Source: Nostoc foliaceum FACHB-393 (GTDB lineage Bacteria > Cyanobacteriota > Cyanobacteriia > Cyanobacteriales > Nostocaceae). Taken from it: DNA of 64,000 nucleotides. Position 1 is the first letter of the stretch; every line of letters starts with the position of its first letter. Shown here piece by piece: positions 56,845 through 64,000 of this stretch. The DNA is taken from positions 1 through 64,000 of the forward strand of contig NZ_JACJTD010000042.1 in assembly GCF_014698505.1 (NCBI RefSeq). The letters are read 5' to 3'. The notes under the pieces were generated by a model. The model worked only from the letters and a program-made list of their open reading frames with translations, was not told where the DNA came from and ran no database searches. A program made the translations under genes and the position numbers.

Positions 56845-57684
56845 ATGCAACTACATCGATTCGACAATATTCAGGAGTTCTGGCACTGCACTCAGGCTTA
56901 CTTACTCCAGCATCAGGTAGAAAATAATGTTTTGCTCAGTATTTCGCATAGCTTGCTGCATAACCCAGAACGTTATCTGGGTAAGCCTTATTTAGCAATT
57001 GTCCAAACAAGTGGCGAGATTCTGGCTGTTGCCATCCGCACCCCACCCCAAAAATTGATCCTATCCAAAGCCCAGAATATGGATGCCTTGCGGTTGATTG
57101 CTCAAGATTTACGCCAAGAGCAACTGCCAGGAAGCATGGGACTGGCAACTGAAGCAGAAATATTCTCGCAGACTTGGCAAACGCTGACAGGACAATTCTA
57201 TCAACGGTCGGTGGTAATGAAAATTTACCAATTAACGGCAGTGCAAAGAGTCTCAACGGCCAGTGGATATCTCAGACTGGCAACTGAAGGCGATCGCTCT
57301 CTGTTGATCAAGTGGCTTTCTGCATTTTTATCTGAGATAGATGAGGCGGTGAGCGAAGATGTCGAACACCAAGTAGATAATCGGTTGAAACAGCAGAATA
57401 CTTATTTTTGGATTGATAGCACTCCAGTTTCGGTTGCGTCTGGTAAACAAGTGTTACCTACAATTGGTCGGATCAATTTAGCTTATACACCACCAGAGTA
57501 TCGTCGCAAAGGATATGCCACTGCCTGTGTCACAGCGTTAAGCCAAAAACTGCTAGATCAGGGATGCCGCCATTGTTTCCTCATAGCAGATTTAGCCAAT
57601 CCCACAGCCAATCATATTTATCAAGCGATTGGGTATCGCCCCCTAAGCGATTGGCACGAATACTCATTCACCTCGAAGGAGTAA
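56845..57684 (+). CDS. GNAT family acetyltransferase
   Basis: 279 residues. The C-terminal domain carries the acetyl-CoA motif: INLAYTPPEYRRKGYATACV (motif A, Q/R-x2-G-x-G/A form), then CFLIADLANPTANHIYQAIG (motif B, with the Asn/Tyr typical of GNATs). The N-terminal half is a degenerate companion domain. The substrate is not predictable. Together with the frameshifted gene it separates dnaX from the polymerase gene and looks like an insertion of unrelated cargo. Confidence 0.8.
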   Translation: MQLHRFDNIQEFWHCTQAYLLQHQVENNVLLSISHSLLHNPERYLGKPYLAIVQTSGEILAVAIRTPPQKLILSKAQNMDALRLIAQDLRQEQLPGSMGLATEAEIFSQTWQTLTGQFYQRSVVMKIYQLTAVQRVSTASGYLRLATEGDRSLLIKWLSAFLSEIDEAVSEDVEHQVDNRLKQQNTYFWIDSTPVSVASGKQVLPTIGRINLAYTPPEYRRKGYATACVTALSQKLLDQGCRHCFLIADLANPTANHIYQAIGYRPLSDWHEYSFTSKE

Positions 57685-57825
57685 ACATAATAAAGCTATC
57701 ACTTCGAGGCTTTGGAAATAAATCAAACCATAAATATTGATTTTTTCGTTGGTTATTAATCTTGTTTCCGATTGAGAGTACTTTTTTAGATGCGTTCGCC
57801 CTGAGCAGTACCCTGGTACAGGATT

Positions 57826-57945
57826 ATGACCGCACTATTAGAAGAAAAAGAACCACATACGCAGCCGCTTTCAATATTCGCACTTCCTAATAATCTAGAC
57901 ATGATTTTTGAGGTGTTTTTATCGTCAAAAAAAACCACCAACTAA
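57826..57945 (+). CDS. Possible small protein (39 aa)
   Basis: The frame reads MTALLEEKEPHTQPLSIFAL then PNNLDMIFEVFLSSKKTTN, with a purine-rich ACAGGA just upstream of the start. QPLSIF is reminiscent of a clamp-binding peptide. It may be only a chance frame; no homology can be judged. Confidence 0.3.
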   Translation: MTALLEEKEPHTQPLSIFALPNNLDMIFEVFLSSKKTTN

Positions 57946-57990
57946 ACCACAAGGATTCATGCCAAAAAAGAGTAATTAATTTTGGATATT

Positions 57991-59808
57991 ATGAATTATA
58001 ACCACCGAGATTTTATTACCAAATCTGGTAATAAGATTATCGTTGATGAGGAAAGACTCGACATATTCTGGTCAGATACTACCCCAATACCTGAGTGGCA
58101 TCCCACAGTAAATATTCCGACCTACGGGGCGCTCAAAACTCTGGTAGTCGATATTGAGACGGCAGGGATAAACCCAAGAGAACATCGTATCTATGCAATT
58201 GGCTGTATGAGGGAGATAGGGGAGATTGCCATCTTTATGGATCAAGCCGAAAGCAAAATCCTCCTGGAGTTTTTCAAACACCTAGAAGCAAGCAAACCAG
58301 AAGTAATTTACACCTACAATGGAACAGAATTTGACCTCCCGTTTCTCATCACCCGCTGCGAGTTACATGGCATTTCTCATCCATTTGGAATTGCATCTAA
58401 GAAGCGCACTATCCGAACTGCCCAAGTACGCGGCGAACCACTGGAAATTCGGGAGGTATTCATCCGCAACTGCCTACACGTAGATATCTTTATCTGCGTT
58501 CTCAGGTGGGATTTTGTCGCCAAGGAACTTACTAACGGGCGATCGCTTAAACAGGTGGTACTGGAAATGGGATTGCGTAAGCAAGCGCGACTGGTTCTCC
58601 CTTATGAAGAAATTCTCGCCTGCTGGAAAGCCGGTTCTGGTAGTAGGGGATGGCAGAAAATCAAGGATTACCTTATTTACGACTTGGAAGATACGCAACT
58701 CATAGCTAACAGACTTGTACCCTCATATCATTATGAAGCACTGGTTGTACCGGGAATGAACCTCCAGCAATTAGCCCTCGCTGGTAACGGCACCAAGTGG
58801 AAGCAAATATTCTCGCATCACTACCCAGGATACAAACCCAAGCCCGACCGTAAGTATAAATTTCAAGGGGGGATAGCCTACTCTATTCCAGGACTATATA
58901 AAAAGGTTGGATACATCGATATCAGTTCTATGTACCCCAAAACCATATTGTCGAAAGGAATTGTCTCTCGTAAGGATACAAAGCGAATCGGCTTGAGCAT
59001 CTTGCAATATTTGGTAAATGAGAAATCAAGGTTGGAACAAGTTGCCAGCACCGGAGACATTGTTGCCAAGGAAAAAAGAGAATCCACCAAAGTTTTAGCT
59101 AATTCTCAGTTTGGGTTCTTCGGAACATCGGAACTCGCCTTCAACGATATGGAAGCAGCCGCCTTGGTAACAGCTTACGGTCGGCGCATCCTACAATTCA
59201 TGATTGAGGTAATCAATCAAGCTGGTGCAATCCCTGTAGAAGTTGATACTGACGGGGTGTTCTTTACTCATCCAAACCCAGAAAAAGTGTATGCCACACT
59301 TCAGTCTCAATTACCCAAAGGGATAACCGTCAAATTAGAGTTTATTGCCAATGCAATGTTTATTCCGCAAAGGGGAACTAAGAACTATCTGTTATGGCTG
59401 AAAGATAACTGGATTATCCGCAAAGGTAGTTGGAGAAACCGTTCTCGCTCAAAGCTAGAGAAAGAATTCCCTGTTGAATATCTAACCTACTTAATCCAAA
59501 ACCAATCCACAGCAGAGGAATATTTCAGAGAAGTAAAATCACAGATTTTATCAGGAAAATACCCGATAGAAAAACTCTGCATTATTCGCAAAATTCGTGT
59601 TGGAGAAAAAGAACTTCTTAAATTAGGAAAGCCTGGTGATATAGCAATTTACTATTACGGAATCAGAGGTATTACTAATACCAGCACTAATGAGAGCTAT
59701 TCACGTCAATACTATCTTGACCTAATCGAAAAAAGGCGAGAAGAAATCCTCAAAATAGCCGCTCCTGAAATACTAGAAGGTAATAAACGTCAGTTATCTC
59801 TTTTCTAG
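57991..59808 (+). CDS. polB-like: Family-B DNA polymerase with clamp-binding tail
   Basis: 605 residues from ATG 57991 (TTG 57982 is in frame). The 3'-5' exonuclease has LVVDIETAGI (Exo I, D54/E56), YTYNGTEFDLPF (Exo II, about 108-119) and YLIYDLEDTQ (Exo III). Polymerase motifs are YIDISSMYPKTI (A, about 309), KVLANSQFGFFGT (B, about 366) and VEVDTDGVFF (C, about 417). It is short for the family; the N-terminal domain is nearly absent and the thumb small. The last five residues are QLSLF; E. coli Pol II, also family B, ends in QLGLF. Probably the element's main or fork-associated polymerase. Confidence 0.9.
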   Translation: MNYNHRDFITKSGNKIIVDEERLDIFWSDTTPIPEWHPTVNIPTYGALKTLVVDIETAGINPREHRIYAIGCMREIGEIAIFMDQAESKILLEFFKHLEASKPEVIYTYNGTEFDLPFLITRCELHGISHPFGIASKKRTIRTAQVRGEPLEIREVFIRNCLHVDIFICVLRWDFVAKELTNGRSLKQVVLEMGLRKQARLVLPYEEILACWKAGSGSRGWQKIKDYLIYDLEDTQLIANRLVPSYHYEALVVPGMNLQQLALAGNGTKWKQIFSHHYPGYKPKPDRKYKFQGGIAYSIPGLYKKVGYIDISSMYPKTILSKGIVSRKDTKRIGLSILQYLVNEKSRLEQVASTGDIVAKEKRESTKVLANSQFGFFGTSELAFNDMEAAALVTAYGRRILQFMIEVINQAGAIPVEVDTDGVFFTHPNPEKVYATLQSQLPKGITVKLEFIANAMFIPQRGTKNYLLWLKDNWIIRKGSWRNRSRSKLEKEFPVEYLTYLIQNQSTAEEYFREVKSQILSGKYPIEKLCIIRKIRVGEKELLKLGKPGDIAIYYYGIRGITNTSTNESYSRQYYLDLIEKRREEILKIAAPEILEGNKRQLSLF

Positions 59809-59816
59809 ATGAATAA

Positions 59817-59859
59817 ACTTGATATTTAATCAAAGCGCTTAAACTAATAAATATCAAGT
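59817..59859 (+). terminator. Rho-independent terminator after the polymerase gene
   Basis: ACTTGATATTTA pairs perfectly with TAAATATCAAGT; the interval is 19 bases and CTTTTTTC follows. The remaining bases to 60083 hold no gene. Confidence 0.75.
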
Positions 59860-60083
59860 CTTTTTTCAATTCATGAATTGTCAACAGTTTGTAAATTATA
59901 AAAAAATATTTGCAAGTAAATCAGGCTTTGTAAAAAGTGATTTTGATACGTTCACATAAACCGAAAATATGCCGTAAAAAATCAGATTAGCAAACCCAGT
60001 ATCAGTCAAAAGCTCACTGGTTAATTTAATTGATTGATTGAGGGATTGGTGGAGATATCATTCTTAAATTGGAAAAGTAACTA

Positions 60084-60866
60084 ATGAAAAATAAATCCTC
60101 ATATCGCAAGCCCAGGCTTAATAAAAAACAAAGGGCTTGGGTGAACTCATTCCTTGCATCTCATTCTAATGCCAGAGTTAGAAATATCTATGAATTAGAT
60201 GGCGATCGCGTTGTTGAAATTGAGTGGTGGGAAAATACAAACCGAATAATATTAGACCCAAAAACCTACATTCAAGGAGTTATCAGCTACAAGATGCGGG
60301 TCAAACTAAGGAAATTTGGCGATGCGAGAAAAACAGCCGAGTTCTCGTACCGGATCACCCCGCCAGAAAAACGAAGTGCATCATGGCACTTAACAGGCCA
60401 ACTTTCTCTAGAACTTCCCCAGTGTTACAAAGTTGCAGAACCAAACAACCCAGTTATCGTTAAACCAAAAAGGAGGAATGCTAAAACCAAGAAAGTTAAA
60501 AAATTAATTCAGCATACTCTTCCTCTATCAGGAATTAGTGCCCAACTTCATACTATGAACATCGAATATGGTGGTGTTCCTTTATCCGAACAAGAACTAT
60601 TACTAGAAAGCGTATCACACCTAAATCTAGATACTGGTAAAGAGACTAAACTTCCAGGAGCTATAGTCAAAATTCTTTCCCATAAAAAAGCTAGCTTAAA
60701 GGAATGGGAAACAGCTATTGCACTATATGAGGTAACTGGTTCTAGTGGAGTCATAGAGTATCTCCAACAATTGGATTCTTGGCGGAAATATTTGGGTACT
60801 CAACCAGTAGAAAACACTGTTCAGAAAGTCTCAAATCATAAGTCAGTACAGCCAGCACAAAATTAA
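60084..60866 (+). CDS. Basic orphan protein of the replication module
   Basis: 260 residues, very basic in the first half (SYRKPRLNKKQRAWV; KPKRRNAKTKKVKK). It contains SWHLTGQLSLELPQ near residue 115; QLSLEL resembles the hexapeptide clamp motif of Hda (QLSLPL). The C-terminal part is helical. It could bind nucleic acid; no family recognised. Confidence 0.55.
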   Translation: MKNKSSYRKPRLNKKQRAWVNSFLASHSNARVRNIYELDGDRVVEIEWWENTNRIILDPKTYIQGVISYKMRVKLRKFGDARKTAEFSYRITPPEKRSASWHLTGQLSLELPQCYKVAEPNNPVIVKPKRRNAKTKKVKKLIQHTLPLSGISAQLHTMNIEYGGVPLSEQELLLESVSHLNLDTGKETKLPGAIVKILSHKKASLKEWETAIALYEVTGSSGVIEYLQQLDSWRKYLGTQPVENTVQKVSNHKSVQPAQN

Positions 60867-61004
60867 GTAATTTACTGAGTGCTATATTTTGCTAGCGGCT
60901 ATATAACAAATACTAAGGATGTGGAAAGAGTTAATACTCACTCTTATTTTTTAAACCACCGCTTACGACTAACGCCTGATAAATAAATGTTTATCTAATC
61001 TATC

Positions 61005-61964
61005 ATGACTGTATACCTGTACTACGGCGAAGATAGCTATTCACTAAATCAAAAAATTGATTATTTAGTGAATCAAAATGTTCATGCGGAATGGAGAGCT
61101 TTCAATTACGTTAAGCTATCTGGGAATGAGAAAAATATTGCTGCCAAAGTCTTTACCGAGGTTATGACTTTGCCCTTTGGAGAAGGTAACAAAATTATTC
61201 ATACAGACAGCGACTCTCTAATTGGAAGTTTATCAAATGAAGATAATAACCAAGAACTTGAAAATCAACTTTCCCGAATACCTTCAAGCAACCTTCTATT
61301 AATTACTGGTAATAAAAAGCCAGATTCGCGCAGAACAGTAGTAAAAACTATCCTAAAATATGCCCAACAAGAAGAGTTTCCCCTCGTCTATAGTTGGGAT
61401 AAAAAGGGGATAGTTAACTTGATAGGAAAGTATGCAGCCATCCATCAAGTTAAACTCACGCCAGATGTTACAGATTACCTAGCTGAAGCAATTGGCAATA
61501 ACACTGCGCGAGCCGATAGCGAATTCGCTAAACTTGCTGTTTATGCAAGTGGAAAAATAATCTCTATTGAGGAAGTAAAATATCTCGTTGGCAATCAGAA
61601 TACTGACTACCTAAAGCTTACTATTGCTATGCTAAGAAACCATTCAAGTTTAGCAATAGTGCAGGTATCTAAACTACTAGATAATAATGAGCACCCGCTC
61701 AAAATAGTAGCAACACTTACCTCTATTTTCCGCACTTGGTTAATAACCAAAGCTGGGATAGAAACTAATTTATCTGATACTAAGATTGCAGAAATAGCCG
61801 AACTGAAAAACCCCAAAAGATTGTATTACCTCAAAGAGGAAGTCAAGTTTGTAGGCGTTCAAAAGCTTAAACACAGCCTTATTTTACTTGTACAACTCGA
61901 AGCCGAACTCAAAAGCGGAGTTGACAACCTAACCAGTCGAATTGCTGAAATTTCTACGATATGA
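61005..61964 (+). CDS. holA: DNA polymerase III delta subunit (clamp loader)
   Basis: 319 residues, about the usual length. It begins TVYLYYGEDSYSLNQKIDYL, the HolA start, followed by FTEVMTLPFGEGNKII and LLLITGNKKPDSRRTVVKTI. The helical C-terminal domain has AIGNNTARADSEFAKLAVYA (cognate of the bacterial ...GxDLxxLxxELEKL helix) and a final collar helix. Delta opens the clamp during loading. It overlaps holB by four bases (ATGA). Confidence 0.9.
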   Translation: MTVYLYYGEDSYSLNQKIDYLVNQNVHAEWRAFNYVKLSGNEKNIAAKVFTEVMTLPFGEGNKIIHTDSDSLIGSLSNEDNNQELENQLSRIPSSNLLLITGNKKPDSRRTVVKTILKYAQQEEFPLVYSWDKKGIVNLIGKYAAIHQVKLTPDVTDYLAEAIGNNTARADSEFAKLAVYASGKIISIEEVKYLVGNQNTDYLKLTIAMLRNHSSLAIVQVSKLLDNNEHPLKIVATLTSIFRTWLITKAGIETNLSDTKIAEIAELKNPKRLYYLKEEVKFVGVQKLKHSLILLVQLEAELKSGVDNLTSRIAEISTI

Positions 61965-62836
61965 AAAACAACCCATTTACAGAAATCACCGGACAGCATA
62001 CCGCCAAACTTCTGCTGACTGAAGCAATCGAACAGAATAAAATTGCTCCTGCATACCTATTTAGCAGTCAAGTTGAGGGAGTAGGTAAAGGAAAAACTGC
62101 TCTGGCGATCGCAAATGCGATACTCCCAAGAGAGAGTCGCTCTGCGATCGCAGGAGAAAATAAACATCTAGACATCTTACAAATCAAACCAACCGATCTC
62201 GAAAACGCCTCCCAGCAGAAAGGTATACCTGCTATTCGAGTAGAACAGGTGCGCGAGGTAATTGAATTTCTATCAACTAGTGCAGTCAAGGCCAAGCAAA
62301 AGGTGGTGATTATCCACGAAGCAGATATGCTCAACCCTACCGCCGCCAACAAACTTCTCAAGACGCTGGAAGAACCGAAAACTGGAACATTTATCCTGAT
62401 CTCGTCCTATCCTCAAAAGCTATTACCCACTATCAAGAGTAGGTGTCAAATCATACCTTTCCAAAGGTTAACTGATGAGGAGGTTATCTCTGTCCTCAAA
62501 GACCAACAAATCGAGGTAACAGAAAAAATACTAGCTATCAGTTCAGGCAGTCCTGGTCAAGCGATCGCCAACATTACAATGTTAGCTTCCATCTCAAAAG
62601 AAATCATAACTCAACTGGAAGTGCCTCCTGACGATATTCTCAACGCACTCAGTTTGAGTAACTCCATCTCAAGCTGGAATCACGAGACACAATTATGGCT
62701 GCTTACCTACCTGCAACACAACTGGTGGCAGAAATTAAAAAACACTCAATTGCTAGCTAAATTCACTCAAGCAAGGACGCAATTGCTGCATCACGTTACT
62801 CCTAGAAGCGTTTGGGATAACCTACTTCTGCCATAG
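61961..62836 (+). CDS. holB: DNA polymerase III delta-prime subunit (clamp loader)
   Basis: 291 residues, slightly short. It has FTEITGQHTAKLLLTEAI, APAYLFSSQVEGVGKGKTAL (Walker-A region with a disturbed GxxGxGKT), AIRVEQVREVIEFLS, VVIIHEADMLNPTAANKLLK (Walker B cognate), LEEPKTGTFILISS and IKSRCQIIPF (SRC). Bacterial delta-prime usually does not hydrolyse ATP, consistent with the altered loop. A 36-base HIP1 repeat is inserted in frame at residues 52-64. With dnaX and holA it makes a complete loader. Confidence 0.9.
   Translation: MKNNPFTEITGQHTAKLLLTEAIEQNKIAPAYLFSSQVEGVGKGKTALAIANAILPRESRSAIAGENKHLDILQIKPTDLENASQQKGIPAIRVEQVREVIEFLSTSAVKAKQKVVIIHEADMLNPTAANKLLKTLEEPKTGTFILISSYPQKLLPTIKSRCQIIPFQRLTDEEVISVLKDQQIEVTEKILAISSGSPGQAIANITMLASISKEIITQLEVPPDDILNALSLSNSISSWNHETQLWLLTYLQHNWWQKLKNTQLLAKFTQARTQLLHHVTPRSVWDNLLLP
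62117..62152 (+). repeat. 36-bp HIP1-tailed repeat inside holB
   Basis: Same element as in dnaX (55055-55090), same length, same frame, 31/36 identical. It starts 10 bases after another HIP1 site at 62105. Confidence 0.8.
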
Positions 62837-62861
62837 CAAAACCCATCCATTATCAAAAAGC

Positions 62862-62893
62862 ACTGCCTGTTAGAACTATTTCTAGCTGGCAGT
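62862..62893 (+). terminator. Two-tier hairpin after holB
   Basis: ACTGCC/GGCAGT encloses TAGAA/TTCTA with a 4-base loop and a 3-by-3 internal loop. An AT-rich stretch follows, without a long T-run. Confidence 0.5.
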
Positions 62894-62914
62894 ATTTATT
62901 TACACATAAGGAAT

Positions 62915-63589
62915 ATGAACCAGCAGCAAAGCTTATTTGATGTCGAAGAAACCATCTGTAACAGCAAAAGCCAAAAAGCTAGCGAAATTCTTACTCCTAG
63001 CACTAGAAAGATACTTCAGTTACTAACCAGCCAAGGGATTAACAAAACTGTAACAGCCAGTCTACTCGATCTAGCAGGAGCAAGCCGTGAAATTGTTCAA
63101 TACATCGCCGGGCCAGTTGTAACTCAGCAGAACGGCTGGCAACAGTCAATTCCGTCCTGGGTATGGCGTGCGATCGCAGTTGATAGATTAGATGCAGCAT
63201 TAGAAGATATAGACAAGGGAGAAGTAGGTAAACTCGCTTCTAGCAGCGAAGTTGTTGCACTGATGATGCCAATTGCTTTTGAAGTGCCGCTATCATCCGA
63301 ATGGACAGATGTTTACCTCTGGGCAAGTTATGATGCCCTCGTCAGGCACAGACCTTTCAAGAATTTCAACTACGAAAACCTCTGGGAGAAGATTGGTACA
63401 ACTCCGGTTTCGTATGACAAAATCCGCTCTGATTATGAAACCCTGGCTACTGATATCCGCTCCCGTGTAGTCAAACACGCGGCGAAAGAAGGATGGGGTA
63501 AAAAGTCGTCAAATAAGAACAAACACCCTGTTACAGCAACTTCAACTGAAAGTAATACTAAGATGGAGCAATTGTCACTGTTCTCGTAA
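62915..63589 (+). CDS. Orphan protein with clamp-binding motifs at both ends
   Basis: 224 residues. Residues 4-8 are QQSLF and residues 218-222 QLSLF, both fitting the sliding-clamp-binding pentapeptide. Between them is a helical domain with a winged-helix-like start (RKILQLLTSQGINKTVTASL) and conserved-looking aromatic stretches (WQQSIPSWVWRAIAVDRLDA; WTDVYLWASYDALV). No nuclease or polymerase motif is visible. Placement directly after the clamp-loader genes supports a replication accessory role; the activity is unknown. Confidence 0.6.
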   Translation: MNQQQSLFDVEETICNSKSQKASEILTPSTRKILQLLTSQGINKTVTASLLDLAGASREIVQYIAGPVVTQQNGWQQSIPSWVWRAIAVDRLDAALEDIDKGEVGKLASSSEVVALMMPIAFEVPLSSEWTDVYLWASYDALVRHRPFKNFNYENLWEKIGTTPVSYDKIRSDYETLATDIRSRVVKHAAKEGWGKKSSNKNKHPVTATSTESNTKMEQLSLFS

Positions 63590-64000
63590 CTAATTGTTAG
63601 TACTTTTTTCAACACTCTTTTCAAAGTCCTTCCTCTCCTTCTCTGTGAGAGGAGGTAGTTCTTCTTTATAATAAAAATTACCTAATTTTTGACACTGATT
63701 GATATAAATTCGTCTTGCTGAATCACTCGCTCTCAAGTCCTGACGTAAAAGTAATTTAAACGATTTTTCACGCTCTTTCAATTCCTTTACTGCCACAAGC
63801 ATTTCTTGCGATATGGCAGGATTTTCATAAGTAGAATAAAGTTCCTCACTTGATGAATAAACCTTTAGTTTATTGCCAGCAGGTTGAGTTAGAAGTCGCT
63901 GAGTGTTATACGAACGCCACAGACCCAACTTTTCGCGTCGTAGTGACTCAATTTCAACCTCACCAACTCGGTCTGGAGTACTGCGCCGCACGTAGACAAA
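63590..64000 (-). CDS. C-terminal part of an unknown protein (start beyond right edge)
   Basis: The frame is open from the edge to the stop at 63590. The GTG at 63991 is probably internal, because the codons before it are also open. At least 136 residues, charged and helical, ending in a coiled-coil-like KELKEREKSFKLLLRQDLRA segment and an acidic-lysine tail. It converges on the preceding gene with no gap. No family recognised. Confidence 0.5.
   Translation of the reverse strand, partial: FVYVRRSTPDRVGEVEIESLRREKLGLWRSYNTQRLLTQPAGNKLKVYSSSEELYSTYENPAISQEMLVAVKELKEREKSFKLLLRQDLRASDSARRIYINQCQKLGNFYYKEELPPLTEKERKDFEKSVEKSTNN

Noticed and set aside
63590-63991. Complete gene starting at GTG 63991
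   Set aside because: The frame stays open to the window edge, so the true start is probably outside.
1-64000. CRISPR arrays, tRNA and rRNA genes, complete insertion sequences
   Set aside because: I searched by eye for regularly spaced repeats, cloverleaf sequences and transposase motifs and found none that I could support.

Overview
The window looks like part of a large plasmid, or an integrated plasmid-like element, from a filamentous (Nostoc/Calothrix-type) cyanobacterium. The main evidence is the very frequent octamer GCGATCGC (HIP1), a cyanobacterial-type type IV secretion gene set, Ycf46-, DUF192- and DUF6884-type genes, and AT-rich intergenic DNA with small dispersed repeats. Both edges cut through a gene.

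Layout. Positions 1-9 kb hold accessory genes: a truncated PLD-nuclease/SF2-helicase fusion, a tmRNA-like RNA, small orphans, a PD-(D/E)XK-like nuclease divergent from a Ycf46-like AAA ATPase, a DUF192 protein and two MITE-like elements. Positions 9.1-22.1 kb form a conjugation cluster in the order VirB2-, B3-, B4-, B5-, B6-, B8-, B10-, B9-like, a secreted orphan, then a VirD4-like coupling ATPase. No VirB11 or relaxase is recognisable. Positions 22-33 kb carry orphans, a second PD-(D/E)XK-like gene, a DpdA-like (TGT-related) protein fused to DUF6884, an HNH-type protein, and a FolD-like/glycosyltransferase overlapping pair. Positions 33-35.7 kb are ilvD with a divergent LysR gene. Positions 35.7-38.5 kb hold a DUF1998 (MrfA/Hrq1-like) helicase.

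Positions 39.6-44.5 kb form one tight operon: a prim-pol primase followed by a PRTRC cassette in the order E, C, F-position, B, A, ThiF. From known family relationships this amounts to a small ubiquitin-like conjugation set: Ub-like protein C, E2-like B, JAMM peptidase A and E1-like ThiF. Positions 44.5-46.8 kb add a RecB-like nuclease and an N6-adenine-type methyltransferase. Positions 46.8-51.9 kb (minus strand) encode one giant protein joining a DEDD exonuclease-like domain, a RecQ helicase and a UvrD helicase.

Positions 52.4-63.6 kb are a replication module with sliding clamp (dnaN), clamp-loader subunits (dnaX, holA, holB), a family-B DNA polymerase ending in QLSLF, and accessory orphans. 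The central idea is a self-contained replisome: a bacterial-type clamp and clamp loader paired with a family-B polymerase and a prim-pol primase. Peptides resembling the clamp-binding motif QL[SD]LF sit at protein ends in the polymerase, an orphan, and the PRTRC E-position protein, which suggests that the Ub-like cassette is connected to replication. Several of the replication genes also carry the same short HIP1-tailed palindromic repeat inserted in frame.
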